From Chengkuizengella marina (lineage in GTDB: Bacteria > Bacillota > Bacilli > Paenibacillales > KCTC-33759): DNA of 64,000 bases. Location of the stretch: contig NZ_SIJB01000001.1 in assembly GCF_009910845.1 (NCBI RefSeq), forward strand, positions 62,001 to 126,000. Reading direction: 5' to 3'. The notes below the pieces were generated by a model that did not search any database, had not been told where the DNA came from, and saw only the letters and a program-made list of their open reading frames with translations. Position numbers and translations under genes: made by a program. This document shows, piece after piece, positions 28,570-37,491 of the stretch. How positions within the stretch are numbered: position 1 is the stretch's first letter; every line of letters begins with the position of its first letter.

Positions 28570-29364
28570 ATTAAAGTATTATTTATTGGTGATATTGTTG
28601 GTTCTGTTGGACGAAAAGCATTGGAAGATGTTTTACCCTATGTAAAACAAAAGTATCAACCTGACATTATTATTGCGAATGGTGAAAATGCTGCTGGCGG
28701 TAGAGGTATTACTCGTAAAATAGCTAACCATTTTTATGATTTGGGTGTACATGGTATTACAATGGGAAATCACACTTGGGATAACAAAGAGATTTTTGAT
28801 TTTATTGATGATGAGGAAAGGATTGTTCGTCCTGCAAACTTTCCTTCTGGAACTCCTGGAAGAGGGTTTACAGTCATAAAAAATAAATCAAAACAACTAG
28901 TTATTGTTAATTTACAAGGTAGGACATTCCTACCTCCATTGGACTGTCCATTTGAAAAAGCAGATGAAATTTTAAATCAATTACATAAAAATTATAAAAA
29001 TATACTAGTTGATTTTCATGCTGAAGCAACTTCTGAAAAAATAGCGATGGGATGGTATCTGGACGGGAAAGTATCTGTCGTTCTAGGAACACATACTCAT
29101 GTACAAACGAACGATAATCAAATATTGCCACAAGGAACTGCCTATGTAACAGATATTGGGATGGTAGGATCTAAAGAAGGTGTATTAGGTATGGAACGTT
29201 TATCTGTCTTAAGAAAATTTAAAACTCAATTGCCAGTTAGATTTATACCAGATGAAGGAAAATGGCAGTTTCATGGGTCTATCATAGAAATTGATGAATC
29301 AACTGGTCTTGCAAAAAAAATAGACCTCATCAGATTAGCCGAAGATCAAGTGATATTCGAATGA
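28570..29364 (+). CDS. ymdB: Metallophosphoesterase YmdB with an ATT start codon
   Basis: A 264-residue calcineurin-like phosphodiesterase, the length of B. subtilis YmdB, which hydrolyses 2',3'-cyclic nucleotides and affects RNase Y-linked and biofilm decisions. Metal ligands are in FIGDIVGS (Asp), ANGENAAGG (Glu/Asn), MGNHTWDNKEIFD (Asn-His), DFHAEATSEK and GTHTHVQT. The conserved N-terminus begins at an ATT (28570-28572) eight bases after AAAGGAGG. An in-frame stop lies at 28552-28554, and no ATG, GTG or TTG occurs until TTG 28621, which would delete the first metal ligand. ATT is therefore the best start, a rare case. Confidence 0.92.
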   Translation: MKVLFIGDIVGSVGRKALEDVLPYVKQKYQPDIIIANGENAAGGRGITRKIANHFYDLGVHGITMGNHTWDNKEIFDFIDDEERIVRPANFPSGTPGRGFTVIKNKSKQLVIVNLQGRTFLPPLDCPFEKADEILNQLHKNYKNILVDFHAEATSEKIAMGWYLDGKVSVVLGTHTHVQTNDNQILPQGTAYVTDIGMVGSKEGVLGMERLSVLRKFKTQLPVRFIPDEGKWQFHGSIIEIDESTGLAKKIDLIRLAEDQVIFE

Positions 29365-29400
29365 GAATTTAGAGGATATTAAATCTCTTTTCGCGAAAAG

Positions 29401-29429
29401 AAGGAATTTTTTTAAATTTCACGAATATT
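29401..29429 (+). promoter_or_regulatory. SigH-like promoter of spoVS
   Basis: AAGGAATTT at 29401-29409 and CGAATATT around 29422-29429 resemble the SigH pattern (AGGAWWW, then GAAT). B. subtilis spoVS is transcribed by SigH, which supports the match. Confidence 0.55.
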
Positions 29430-29482
29430 ATAACTAATGCAAAGTATTAGCCAAGGCAATCATTCCCAAGGAGGTACTGTCC

Positions 29483-29743
29483 ATGGAAGTATTAAAAGTT
29501 TCTGCTAAATCCAATCCAAACTCCGTAGCAGGCGCACTGGCTGGTGTATTACGTGAGCGTGGAAGTGCTGAGCTTCAAGCTATTGGTGCAGGCGCACTAA
29601 ATCAAGCGATAAAAGCTGTAGCCATTGCAAGAGGGTTTGTGGCACCTAGTGGGGTTGACTTGATTTGTATTCCTGCCTTTACAGATATATTAATTGATGG
29701 GGAAGATCGGACAGCAATTAAATTAATTGTGGAGCCTAGATAA
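29483..29743 (+). CDS. spoVS: Stage V sporulation protein S
   Basis: An 86-residue AlbA-like protein, nearly invariant in the family: EVLKVSAKSNPNSVAGALAG at the start, then QAIGAGALNQAIKAVAIARG and the C-terminal AIKLIVEPR. It is needed for spore coat assembly and engulfment in Bacillus and may bind nucleic acid through its Alba-type fold. ATG 29483 follows CAAGGAGGT. It has a SigH-like promoter and its own terminator, so it forms a single-gene unit. Confidence 0.97.
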   Translation: MEVLKVSAKSNPNSVAGALAGVLRERGSAELQAIGAGALNQAIKAVAIARGFVAPSGVDLICIPAFTDILIDGEDRTAIKLIVEPR

Positions 29744-29761
29744 TCCTTAACATTATGGAGT

Positions 29762-29790
29762 ACCTGTTTACATAGTAGACAGGTTTTTTT
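29762..29790 (+). terminator. Terminator after spoVS
   Basis: ACCTGTTTAC pairs with GTAGACAGGT (one wobble), followed by T6-7. Confidence 0.9.
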
Positions 29791-29858
29791 ATGCTCAAAA
29801 ATATAATTATTGTATTGGTATATAACTAAGTGTTGTTATGTGGAGGAGTGAACATATA

Positions 29859-30791
29859 ATGAAGGTTATTGATGCACATTGTGATGTATTGATGAAAATG
29901 TATGAAAATGAAAACATTCAATTTGATGATCATCTTTATTTAGATGTGACAATTTCAAGATTACTTAAGAGCAATACTTTAATGCAATGTTTTGCTATTT
30001 ATATTTCTGAAAGTATTCAAAATCCAAGTATAGATCATATTTTAAAATATATTTATATATTTCACGAAAAGGTTTTGAAATATGATCATATTATACATAT
30101 CAAAAATAAGTCTGACTTACAATCTGCTTTATCTAAAAATAAGATTGGCGCTATGATTACATTAGAGGGTGTAGATGCTTTGTCTGGTAATCTATCTTAT
30201 TTGAGAATTTTATATGAGTTAGGGGTACGGTGTATTGGAATTACATGGAATTATGGAAATTGGGCGGCGGATGGTGTATTAGAGCCTAGAAATGCTGGCT
30301 TTACACTAAAGGGGAAGCAACTTATTGAACAATGTAATGATTTAGGTATTATTCTAGATGTTTCTCATTTAAGTGAAAACTCATTTTGGGATTTTATAGG
30401 AATAAATCAAAAACCTTTTATAGCCTCTCATTCAAATGTTTATGATATTTGTAATCATGTTCGTAATTTAAAAAAAGATCAAATCTTAGAAATCATAAAA
30501 AATAAAGGTAGAATTGGGTTATCTTTTGTCCCTTATTTTGTCAATACTAGTGAGGATGTTTATATAAGTGATTTGTTAAAGCACATTGAATATATTTGTG
30601 AGATAGGTGGGCAACATCATGTAGGGTTTGGTTCTGATTTTGATGGGATTGACTTCTGGATGAATGATTTGAGTCATACAGGAAACTATATTACACTGAA
30701 GGAAGCTTTATTAAAACATTATTCTGAAGATATTGTTGATGGTTTTTTATATAAAAATTGGTTCCATTTTTTTGAAAATAATTTACCATAA
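29859..30791 (+). CDS. Membrane (renal-type) dipeptidase, M19 family
   Basis: A 310-residue zinc dipeptidase of the amidohydrolase superfamily. Ligand motifs are visible: DAHCDVL (His-x-Asp), TLEGVDAL (bridging Glu), DVSHLSE (His), ASHSN (His) and GSDFDGI (Asp). M19 enzymes cleave dipeptides, including D-residue-containing ones; the exact substrate is unknown. ATG 29859 has TGGAGGAGTG upstream and starts directly with the first metal strand; an in-frame codon at 29838 lacks a site. It sits between spoVS and korA, where B. subtilis has tdh and kbl. Confidence 0.88.
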   Translation: MKVIDAHCDVLMKMYENENIQFDDHLYLDVTISRLLKSNTLMQCFAIYISESIQNPSIDHILKYIYIFHEKVLKYDHIIHIKNKSDLQSALSKNKIGAMITLEGVDALSGNLSYLRILYELGVRCIGITWNYGNWAADGVLEPRNAGFTLKGKQLIEQCNDLGIILDVSHLSENSFWDFIGINQKPFIASHSNVYDICNHVRNLKKDQILEIIKNKGRIGLSFVPYFVNTSEDVYISDLLKHIEYICEIGGQHHVGFGSDFDGIDFWMNDLSHTGNYITLKEALLKHYSEDIVDGFLYKNWFHFFENNLP

Positions 30792-31022
30792 TTTAAAATT
30801 AATTACTATTTATAGTAAAAATAGATTCTTTTTTCGATTGATCTATTATTAGTATGGATATGATCTAAAATAACTATGTGTAATCTTTGTCAAAATCTAT
30901 TGCTTTTTGTAACTCGAAATCATAACATATTTATTGAAACTAATTTTAAAACATTTGTGAAGTTTTTTTGAAAATTATATAAAAATTTTTATCGGATGAA
31001 TTTGTTAAAGGAGTTGCATTAA

Positions 31023-32756
31023 GTGATTAGTCAATTGTCATGGAAGATTGGTGGACAACAAGGGGAAGGTCTAGAAAGTACAGACCGCATTTTTTCTACA
31101 GCATTAAATCGTCTTGGTTATTACTTATATGGGTATCGTCATTTTTCCTCCCGTATTAAAGGTGGACATACTAACAATAAAATAAGAATTAGTAAAAAAC
31201 CTATTCGTTCTATTTCTGATGATTTAGATATTTTAGTTGCATTTGATCAGGAAACAATAGATTTAAATGCCCATGAACTTTGTGATGGTGGAGTTATTGT
31301 TGCAGACGCAAAATTCTCACCAAAAGTTCCTGAAGGCATCAAAGCTAGATTGTTTGCAGTACCATTTACAGGTATTGCTGAAGAACTTGGTACATCCTTA
31401 ATGAAAAACATGGTGGCAACTGGTGCATCTGCAGCATTGCTTGATTTGCCTATTGATATAATTAAAGAAGTAATTAAAGAAGAATTTGGTCGTAAGGGAA
31501 CAGCTATTGTAGATAAAAATATTGAAGCTGTATCCAGAGGGGCCGAGTTTATTAAGGACGAAACTGGTGGTCCATTGCCTGAATTGCAAATTGAACCAGC
31601 AGATGGACAGAGACGTTTATTTATGATTGGTAATGATGCTATTGGGTTAGGAGCTTTGGTAGCGGGTTGTAGATTTATGCCAGCTTATCCAATAACACCT
31701 GCCTCAGAAGTTATGGAATATTTAATTAAAAGATTACCTAAATATAATGGTACTGTCATTCAAACTGAAGATGAAATCGCTGCAATTACGATGGCAATTG
31801 GTGCAAACTATGGTGGTGTACGTTCCTTAACAGCATCTGCAGGACCAGGACTTTCATTAATGATGGAAGGGATCGGTTTGGCAGGTATGACAGAAACACC
31901 AGTTGTTATTGTTGATACTCAACGTGGTGGACCAAGTACAGGATTACCTACAAAACAAGAACAAAGTGATTTAAATGCAGTTATATATGGTACGCATGGT
32001 GAGATACCTAAAATAGTACTTGCTCCTAGCACGATTGAAGAATGTTTCTATGATACAGTAGAGGCTTTTAATTTAGCTGAAATTTATCAATGTCCTGTAA
32101 TTGTTGTAACGGACCTACAGCTATCACTTGGTAAACAAACTGCAGAGAATTTAGATTTTGAAAACATAGAAATTAACCGAGGAAAAATTGTAAGTGAAAT
32201 TGATCCTCGTGAAGACGGAAAATTATTTAAGCGTTATGAAATTACTGAAGATGGAATTTCGCCACGTGCAATTCCAGGAACCAAAAATGGAATTTATCAT
32301 GTGACAGGTGTCGAACATGATGAAGAAGGGCGTCCTTCAGAAGCGGCTGATAATCGTCAAAAAATGATGGATAAACGTTTGAGAAAAATGGAAAACATTC
32401 AAGTGACTAATCCGATATTAGTGGACGCTCCACATGAAACTCCTGATTTATTAATTGTTGGTATGGGATCAACTGGTGGTACCATTGACGAAGCAAGATC
32501 CAGATTGGATAAGGACGGGATATCATCAAATCATGTCACTGTCCGTTTAATGCATCCATTCCCAACAGAAGAAATAAAACCATATATTGAAAAAGCTAAA
32601 AAAGTTGTTGTAGTTGAAAATAATGCGACGGGTCAACTAGCTTCTTTAATTAAACTAAATGTTGGATATGCTGAAAAAATTGCGAACCATCTTAAGTATG
32701 ATGGGAATCCGTTTTTACCTTCTGATATTCATGAAACTTGTAAGGAGTTGAAATAG
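31023..32756 (+). CDS. korA: 2-oxoacid:acceptor oxidoreductase alpha subunit (KorA)
   Basis: A 577-residue fused gamma-alpha subunit of a 2-oxoacid:ferredoxin oxidoreductase, probably 2-oxoglutarate-specific. The N-terminal gamma domain (about 1-180) has WKIGGQQGEGLES and YRHFSSRIKGGHT. The alpha domain has GCRFMPAYPITPASEVMEYL, QTEDEIAAITMAIGA and SAGPGLSLMMEGIGLAGMTE. The C-terminal domain II begins near 455. GTG 31023 follows AAAGGAGT. It is directly followed by korB with no gap. The pair is anaerobic-type or low-potential TCA chemistry, replacing or supplementing 2-oxoglutarate dehydrogenase. Confidence 0.92.
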   Translation: MISQLSWKIGGQQGEGLESTDRIFSTALNRLGYYLYGYRHFSSRIKGGHTNNKIRISKKPIRSISDDLDILVAFDQETIDLNAHELCDGGVIVADAKFSPKVPEGIKARLFAVPFTGIAEELGTSLMKNMVATGASAALLDLPIDIIKEVIKEEFGRKGTAIVDKNIEAVSRGAEFIKDETGGPLPELQIEPADGQRRLFMIGNDAIGLGALVAGCRFMPAYPITPASEVMEYLIKRLPKYNGTVIQTEDEIAAITMAIGANYGGVRSLTASAGPGLSLMMEGIGLAGMTETPVVIVDTQRGGPSTGLPTKQEQSDLNAVIYGTHGEIPKIVLAPSTIEECFYDTVEAFNLAEIYQCPVIVVTDLQLSLGKQTAENLDFENIEINRGKIVSEIDPREDGKLFKRYEITEDGISPRAIPGTKNGIYHVTGVEHDEEGRPSEAADNRQKMMDKRLRKMENIQVTNPILVDAPHETPDLLIVGMGSTGGTIDEARSRLDKDGISSNHVTVRLMHPFPTEEIKPYIEKAKKVVVVENNATGQLASLIKLNVGYAEKIANHLKYDGNPFLPSDIHETCKELK

Positions 32757-33623
32757 ATGGCTACATTTAAGGAATTTAGAAATAAAATCAAACCTAATTG
32801 GTGTCCTGGGTGTGGAGATTTTTCCGTCCAAGCTGCAATTCAAAGAGCGGCAGCTAACACAGGGTTAGAACCTGATGATTTAGCAGTTGTATCAGGTATA
32901 GGATGTTCTGGAAGAATATCTGGTTATATCAATGCAAATGGACTTCATGGAATTCATGGACGTTCTCTTCCAATTGCTCAAGGGTTAAAAATGGCTAATC
33001 GCGAACTAACTGTCATTGCTGCTGGTGGAGATGGCGATGGTCTTGCAATTGGTACTGGACATACTGTTCATGCTATTCGTAGAAATATGAACATCACTTA
33101 TATTATTATGGATAATCAAATTTATGGTCTTACGAAAGGTCAAACTTCACCTCGTAGTGCTTTTGGTTTTAAAACTAAGAGTACTCCAGAAGGATCTAAG
33201 GAAGCTGCTTTACCGCCTTTAGAGTTAGCACTTTCATCAGGTGCCACTTTCGTAGCTCAATCCTTTTCAAGTAATTTAAAAGAAATGACAAACATTATTG
33301 AAGAAGGAATTAAACATGATGGTTTTTCCTTTATTAATGTATTTAGTCCTTGTGTAACATTTAATAAAATAAACACTTATGATTGGTTTAAAGAAAATAT
33401 CGTAAGTGTTGAAGATATTGAAAATTACGATTCTTCCGATCGAATCATGGCTATGTCTAAGTTGATGGAAAATAATGGTATGCTTACTGGTGTTATCTAT
33501 CAAGATAAAACCAGAACAAGTTATGAAAATCATGTACCAGGTTTTAAAGAAGAAGCTTTAAACAAACAAGAATTAAAATTATCAGAAGAGGAATTTAACG
33601 AATTAGTAGCTGAATTTAGATAA
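32757..33623 (+). CDS. korB: 2-oxoacid:ferredoxin oxidoreductase beta subunit (KorB)
   Basis: A 288-residue thiamine diphosphate-binding subunit. WCPGCGDF and GIGCSGR carry iron-sulfur-cluster Cys, and GGDGDGLAIGTGHTVHAIRRN through MDNQIYGLTKGQTSPR is the ThDP/Mg motif. It starts immediately after the korA stop, indicating translational coupling and fixed stoichiometry. A perfect hairpin terminator ends the operon. Confidence 0.93.
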   Translation: MATFKEFRNKIKPNWCPGCGDFSVQAAIQRAAANTGLEPDDLAVVSGIGCSGRISGYINANGLHGIHGRSLPIAQGLKMANRELTVIAAGGDGDGLAIGTGHTVHAIRRNMNITYIIMDNQIYGLTKGQTSPRSAFGFKTKSTPEGSKEAALPPLELALSSGATFVAQSFSSNLKEMTNIIEEGIKHDGFSFINVFSPCVTFNKINTYDWFKENIVSVEDIENYDSSDRIMAMSKLMENNGMLTGVIYQDKTRTSYENHVPGFKEEALNKQELKLSEEEFNELVAEFR

Positions 33624-33640
33624 TTGTATGAACTTTTGTG

Positions 33641-33670
33641 AAGCATATGGTGTACACCATATGCTTTTTT
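33641..33670 (+). terminator. Terminator after korB
   Basis: AAGCATATGGTG and CACCATATGCTT form a 12-bp stem with loop TA, followed by TTTT. Confidence 0.9.
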
Positions 33671-33799
33671 GTATAATTAAAAATTGACAGTATTTTTTCA
33701 ATATGGATTAATTGTTATTGAATTGATATCAAAGCAAATTTTTTTTTTGGATATAATATTAAAATAATTTATTTTTGAAATAGGAAGGAAGTAACCACT

Positions 33800-34372
33800 A
33801 TGAAACAAGTTCCAGTTGGAGTATCCGCACGTCATATCCATTTATCTCAGGAACATATCGCAATTTTATTTGGGAAAGAATATGAACTAACTATAATGAA
33901 AGATTTATCACAACCTGGTCAATTTGCAGCAAATGAAACAGTCAGTATAGAAGGTCCTAAAAATTCCTTTGAGAAAGTACGTATATTAGGTCCAGCCAGA
34001 AAAGAAAGTCAATTAGAAATATCAAAAACAGATTCTTTTTATTTAGGTGTGCAATCACCAGTGCGTGAGTCTGGTGATATTGAGGGTTCGCCTGGCATAA
34101 AAATTGTTGGACCTGCAGGAGAGGTGCAACTTGATAAAGGAGTCATTATTGCCGCACGTCATATACATTTTCATACAAGTGATGCACAAAAATGGGGAAT
34201 TAAAAACAAGCAATTTTTGAAAGTGAGAGTAAATGGAGAACGTCCATTAATATTTGAAGATGTTATTGCTAGAATTTCTGATAATTATGCACTAGATATG
34301 CACATTGATACGGATGAAGCAAATGCAGCTGGTATAAATACATGTGATACTGCTGAAATTATTGACTATTAA
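33800..34372 (+). CDS. pduL: Phosphate propanoyltransferase (PduL-like)
   Basis: A 190-residue PTAC protein built of two similar beta-barrel repeats, each with a His-Ile-His zinc motif: VSARHIHLS near residue 12 and AARHIHFHT near 120, plus SPGI in the hinge. PduL interconverts acyl-CoA and acyl phosphate; without microcompartment neighbours here it is likely a stand-alone phosphotransacylase in acetate or propionate metabolism. The N-terminal encapsulation peptide of microcompartment PduL is absent. ATG 33800 follows GGAAGGAAG. Downstream of korAB, it could pair with acyl-CoA production. Confidence 0.88.
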   Translation: MKQVPVGVSARHIHLSQEHIAILFGKEYELTIMKDLSQPGQFAANETVSIEGPKNSFEKVRILGPARKESQLEISKTDSFYLGVQSPVRESGDIEGSPGIKIVGPAGEVQLDKGVIIAARHIHFHTSDAQKWGIKNKQFLKVRVNGERPLIFEDVIARISDNYALDMHIDTDEANAAGINTCDTAEIIDY

Positions 34373-34524
34373 GATGAATTTTGAGCCTGTCCATTCTTGA
34401 ACGTAACAACTACCTTTCTTCTTATTGTTTTTAAGTCTCACCACTCGGCGAGTATTCTTTAAAAAAATTACTGTAGGTGTTATAATAAAAAGGATGTTTA
34501 TTTTTTTTGAAAGGGTGTTGTGAC

Positions 34525-35991
34525 ATGTCTGTTAAATCCGATAAGGATTTTTCTATATATTTTAACCCTCCTTCTTTAAGTGATGCTAAAAAAAGAGGAA
34601 AAGAAGATGTAAAGGTTCATTATAATTTTTCTATACCTGAAGAAATGACAGGCTTTGGTATAGGAAAAAAATATTTAATTCGAACTTATGGCTGTCAAAT
34701 GAATGAACATGATTCAGAAACGATGAAGGGCATGTTAGAGCAAATAGGTTATGAAGCAACAGAAGAAGCTTCTGAAGCAGATGTCATTCTACTAAATACA
34801 TGCGCTATTCGTGAAAATGCCGAGGAAAAGGTTTTTGGACAGTTAGGTAATTTGAAACATCTTAAGAAGGAAAATCCATCTCTTATTTTAGGGGTCTGTG
34901 GATGTATGTCACAGGAAGAAAACGTAATCAACAGAATTTTACAAAAACATAATTTTGTAGATTTAATATTTGGAACACACAATATTCATCGGTTACCACA
35001 TTTAATAAAAGATTGTTATTTCAATAAAGAGATGGTTGTTGAAGTATGGTCTAAAGAAGGAGATATCATTGAAAACCTTCCTAAAAAGAGGGAAGGTATG
35101 AGAGCTTGGGTTAATATTATGTACGGCTGTGATAAGTTTTGTACGTATTGTATCGTTCCTTATACAAGAGGGAAAGAGAGAAGTCGAAGACCTGAAGATG
35201 TCATAGCAGAAGTACGAGATCTAGCACGCCAAGGATTTAAAGAAATTACGTTGTTAGGTCAAAATGTAAATGCGTATGGGAAGGATTTTGAAGATATAAA
35301 TTATCGTTTTGGTGATCTAATGGACGATATTCATAAAATAGATATTCCAAGAGTTAGATTCACAACTTCTCACCCTAGAGATTTTGATGATCATTTGATA
35401 GAAGTATTAGCTAAAAAGGGTAATTTAGTAGAACATATTCATTTACCTGTTCAATCTGGAAATACAGAAATGTTGAAAATCATGAGTCGTAAATATTCTC
35501 GTGAACATTACATGAATCTCGTTTCTAAAATTAGAAAAGCAATTCCCGATGTTGTTTTAACTTCAGATTTTATTGTTGGATTCCCAGGAGAAACTGAAGA
35601 GCAATTTGAAGATACAGTTTCTTTAGTAAAAGAAGTTGAGTATGATTTTGCATATACCTATATTTATTCAGCTAGAGAAGGAACCCCAGCTGCTAAAATG
35701 AAAGACGATGTACCTGAAGAAGTTAAAAAACAACGACTAAAGCGTCTAAACGAAGCAGTAGCAGAGTCAAGTTATAAACAAAATGCGAAATTGCAGGGGC
35801 AAACAGTTGAAGTTCTCGTAGAAGGTATAAGTAAAAATAATGCAAAGTTTCTAAGTGGTAGAACACGTACAAATAAATTGGTCCACTTTGAGGGTACGGA
35901 GGATTTAATTGGTCATTTCGTTGATGTTAAAATAAATAAAACAACGACTTGGTTTGTCAGTGGGAACATCGTAGTTCAAGAAGTAGTATAA
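34525..35991 (+). CDS. miaB: tRNA-2-methylthio-N6-dimethylallyladenosine synthase MiaB
   Basis: A 488-residue radical SAM methylthiotransferase acting on i6A37 of tRNAs. The UPF0004 domain has [23 protein letters not shown] and [10 protein letters not shown] (three cluster Cys); the SAM motif is [17 protein letters not shown] at about residue 210; a TRAM domain ends the protein. The N-terminal extension of about 55 residues is usual in Bacillales. ATG 34525 follows GAAAGGG by nine bases; the in-frame TTG at 34507 overlaps that site. It is followed by ricA, as in B. subtilis (miaB-ymcA). Confidence 0.95.
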   Translation: MSVKSDKDFSIYFNPPSLSDAKKRGKEDVKVHYNFSIPEEMTGFGIGKKYLIRTYGCQMNEHDSETMKGMLEQIGYEATEEASEADVILLNTCAIRENAEEKVFGQLGNLKHLKKENPSLILGVCGCMSQEENVINRILQKHNFVDLIFGTHNIHRLPHLIKDCYFNKEMVVEVWSKEGDIIENLPKKREGMRAWVNIMYGCDKFCTYCIVPYTRGKERSRRPEDVIAEVRDLARQGFKEITLLGQNVNAYGKDFEDINYRFGDLMDDIHKIDIPRVRFTTSHPRDFDDHLIEVLAKKGNLVEHIHLPVQSGNTEMLKIMSRKYSREHYMNLVSKIRKAIPDVVLTSDFIVGFPGETEEQFEDTVSLVKEVEYDFAYTYIYSAREGTPAAKMKDDVPEEVKKQRLKRLNEAVAESSYKQNAKLQGQTVEVLVEGISKNNAKFLSGRTRTNKLVHFEGTEDLIGHFVDVKINKTTTWFVSGNIVVQEVV

Positions 35992-36042
35992 TTTGGTTAC
36001 ACCACAATAAAGTTATTATTAAATGGTAGGAGGGTGAATATA

Positions 36043-36495
36043 TTGTCAGAGGCAAAACAACGTGTCAATGAACATGGCATGCCTGAATATACCATTACTG
36101 AATTAGTTGTACGAGAAGATATTTTAAAAAAGGCAAAAGAGCTAGCTAGTTTAATCTCTACGACTGATGAAGTAAGAATGTATAAGGAAGCAGAGAAAAA
36201 AATAGACAATAATGAAAAAATACAAAAAATGATCAGTGATATCAAGAAGAAACAAAAAGAAGTGGTTGCTTTTGAATCATTTGAAAACCCTGAAATGGTT
36301 AAAAAAATAGAAGCAGAACAAACGGAGCTTCAAGATCAATTGGATAGTTTACCAATTGTACAACAATTTCAACAAACCCAAAGTGATATCAACTATTTAC
36401 TTCAATTAGTGGTATCCGTAATTAGAGATACCGTTTCAGAAAAAATTAAGCTTGATTCAGAAGTAACGCCACCACCTACAAATTGTAGTGAATAA
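36043..36495 (+). CDS. ricA: RicA/YmcA-like YlbF-family regulator
   Basis: A 150-residue helical YlbF/YmcA family protein. The central helices (AKELASLISTTDEVRMYKEA, then KMISDIKKKQKEVVAFE, then SLPIVQQFQQTQSDINYLLQLV) match YmcA. In B. subtilis RicA with RicF (YlbF) and RicT (YaaT) forms an iron-sulfur-containing complex that directs RNase Y processing and affects competence, biofilm and sporulation. A C-terminal Cys is present here (PTNCSE), like the Cys tail of YmcA. TTG 36043 is eight bases after TAGGAGGG. It follows miaB as in B. subtilis; cotE, the usual next gene, is absent. Confidence 0.85.
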   Translation: MSEAKQRVNEHGMPEYTITELVVREDILKKAKELASLISTTDEVRMYKEAEKKIDNNEKIQKMISDIKKKQKEVVAFESFENPEMVKKIEAEQTELQDQLDSLPIVQQFQQTQSDINYLLQLVVSVIRDTVSEKIKLDSEVTPPPTNCSE

Positions 36496-36576
36496 TTAAA
36501 CAACCATAATTACACTCAATTAATGTAATGAATTAAAGAGATTGTAAACACTATTTTTATTGAATATATAACTTAC

Positions 36577-36605
36577 AAAAAGCCGTTGTAAAAATAACGG
36601 CTTTT
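36577..36605 (+). terminator. Terminator after ricA
   Basis: AAAAAGCCGTT pairs with AACGGCTTTT across an 8-base loop and ends in T. Confidence 0.85.
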
Positions 36606-36662
36606 ACTTATTAAATCTTTAACTTATTACTCTTTGTATAAAAAATATTTACAAGAATTCAA

Positions 36663-36691
36663 TTGACATTAAACTTCCAATTTTGTACTAT
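36663..36691 (+). promoter_or_regulatory. SigA promoter of the lipoprotein gene
   Basis: TTGACA (36663-36668), 17-base spacer, TACTAT (36686-36691), 46 bases before the ATG. Confidence 0.7.
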
Positions 36692-36736
36692 ATTAGAAAT
36701 CATAATGTTATACAAAAAGAAAGAAGGAATGATTTC

Positions 36737-37390
36737 ATGATGAGAATGATAAGTATAATCTTTATAACATTAATTTTTTTAACCTCATGTTCTAATGGAG
36801 ATTTGAATAAGGAAACTAATGAAGAGGGAACTGTGAATGAGGATATTGATGAATCAACAGATGATGAAGAAAATCCTGAATTAAGTACAAAAGAGATTGT
36901 GTTAAATAAAGCAAATGAAGTTGTATTATTATTACAAGCTAAAAACATGTCACAATTATCATCATATGTCCACCCAAATAAAGGAGTAAGATTTTCACCA
37001 TATCTCTATGTGGATGTAATTTCTGATTTAGTATTTAATACAGATCAAATAAACGGTTTTTTAACAGACAAAAACGTTTATACTTGGGGATTTTACGATG
37101 GCACAGGTGACTCAATTGAATTAACTCCTGCAGAGTATTTTAATGATTTTGTTTATAGTGCTGATTTTGCCAACTCAGAAGAGGTTAGTTACAATGAAAC
37201 ATTAGCTGAAGGTAATATGATCCAAAATCAATTTGAAGTCTATCCAAATGCAAATATAGTGGAATATTATTTTTCAGGATTCGATCCTCAATACGAGGGA
37301 ATGGATTGGCAGAGCTTAAATTTAGTGTTTGAAGAATATAATGGAGATTGGTTTTTAGTTGGTATTATTAAAGGAGCTTGGACGATTTAA
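36737..37390 (+). CDS. Hypothetical lipoprotein
   Basis: A 217-residue exported protein with a short lipoprotein signal peptide and lipobox LTSC at residues 15-18. A very acidic linker (EEGTVNEDIDESTDDEENPE) tethers a soluble domain from about residue 50. That domain contains HPNKGVRFSPY, VYTWGFYDGTGD and a C-terminal GMDWQSLNLVFEEYNGDWFLVG. Similar tethered domains are common in Bacillus lipoproteins, but I do not recognise a function. ATG 36737 follows GAAGGA; the promoter is at 36663. Confidence 0.75.
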   Translation: MMRMISIIFITLIFLTSCSNGDLNKETNEEGTVNEDIDESTDDEENPELSTKEIVLNKANEVVLLLQAKNMSQLSSYVHPNKGVRFSPYLYVDVISDLVFNTDQINGFLTDKNVYTWGFYDGTGDSIELTPAEYFNDFVYSADFANSEEVSYNETLAEGNMIQNQFEVYPNANIVEYYFSGFDPQYEGMDWQSLNLVFEEYNGDWFLVGIIKGAWTI

Positions 37391-37449
37391 TCGGTTTCAA
37401 CAGACACAATTCACATAAATTTTCAGGAGAAAGTTCAATTTAAATTTCT

Positions 37450-37484
37450 GCCGTTATTATTATCTGAGTAATAACGGCTTTTCT
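37450..37484. terminator. Bidirectional terminator between convergent lipoprotein and VanW-like genes
   Basis: GCCGTTATTA and TAATAACGGC form a perfect 10-bp stem, with TTTT on the plus side. Confidence 0.8.
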
Positions 37485-37491
37485 AATAATA

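Noticed and set aside
34440-34463. Small ACTCG-G-CGAGT palindrome upstream of miaB as an operator
   Set aside because: Five-base arms are too short to separate from chance and no second copy was seen.
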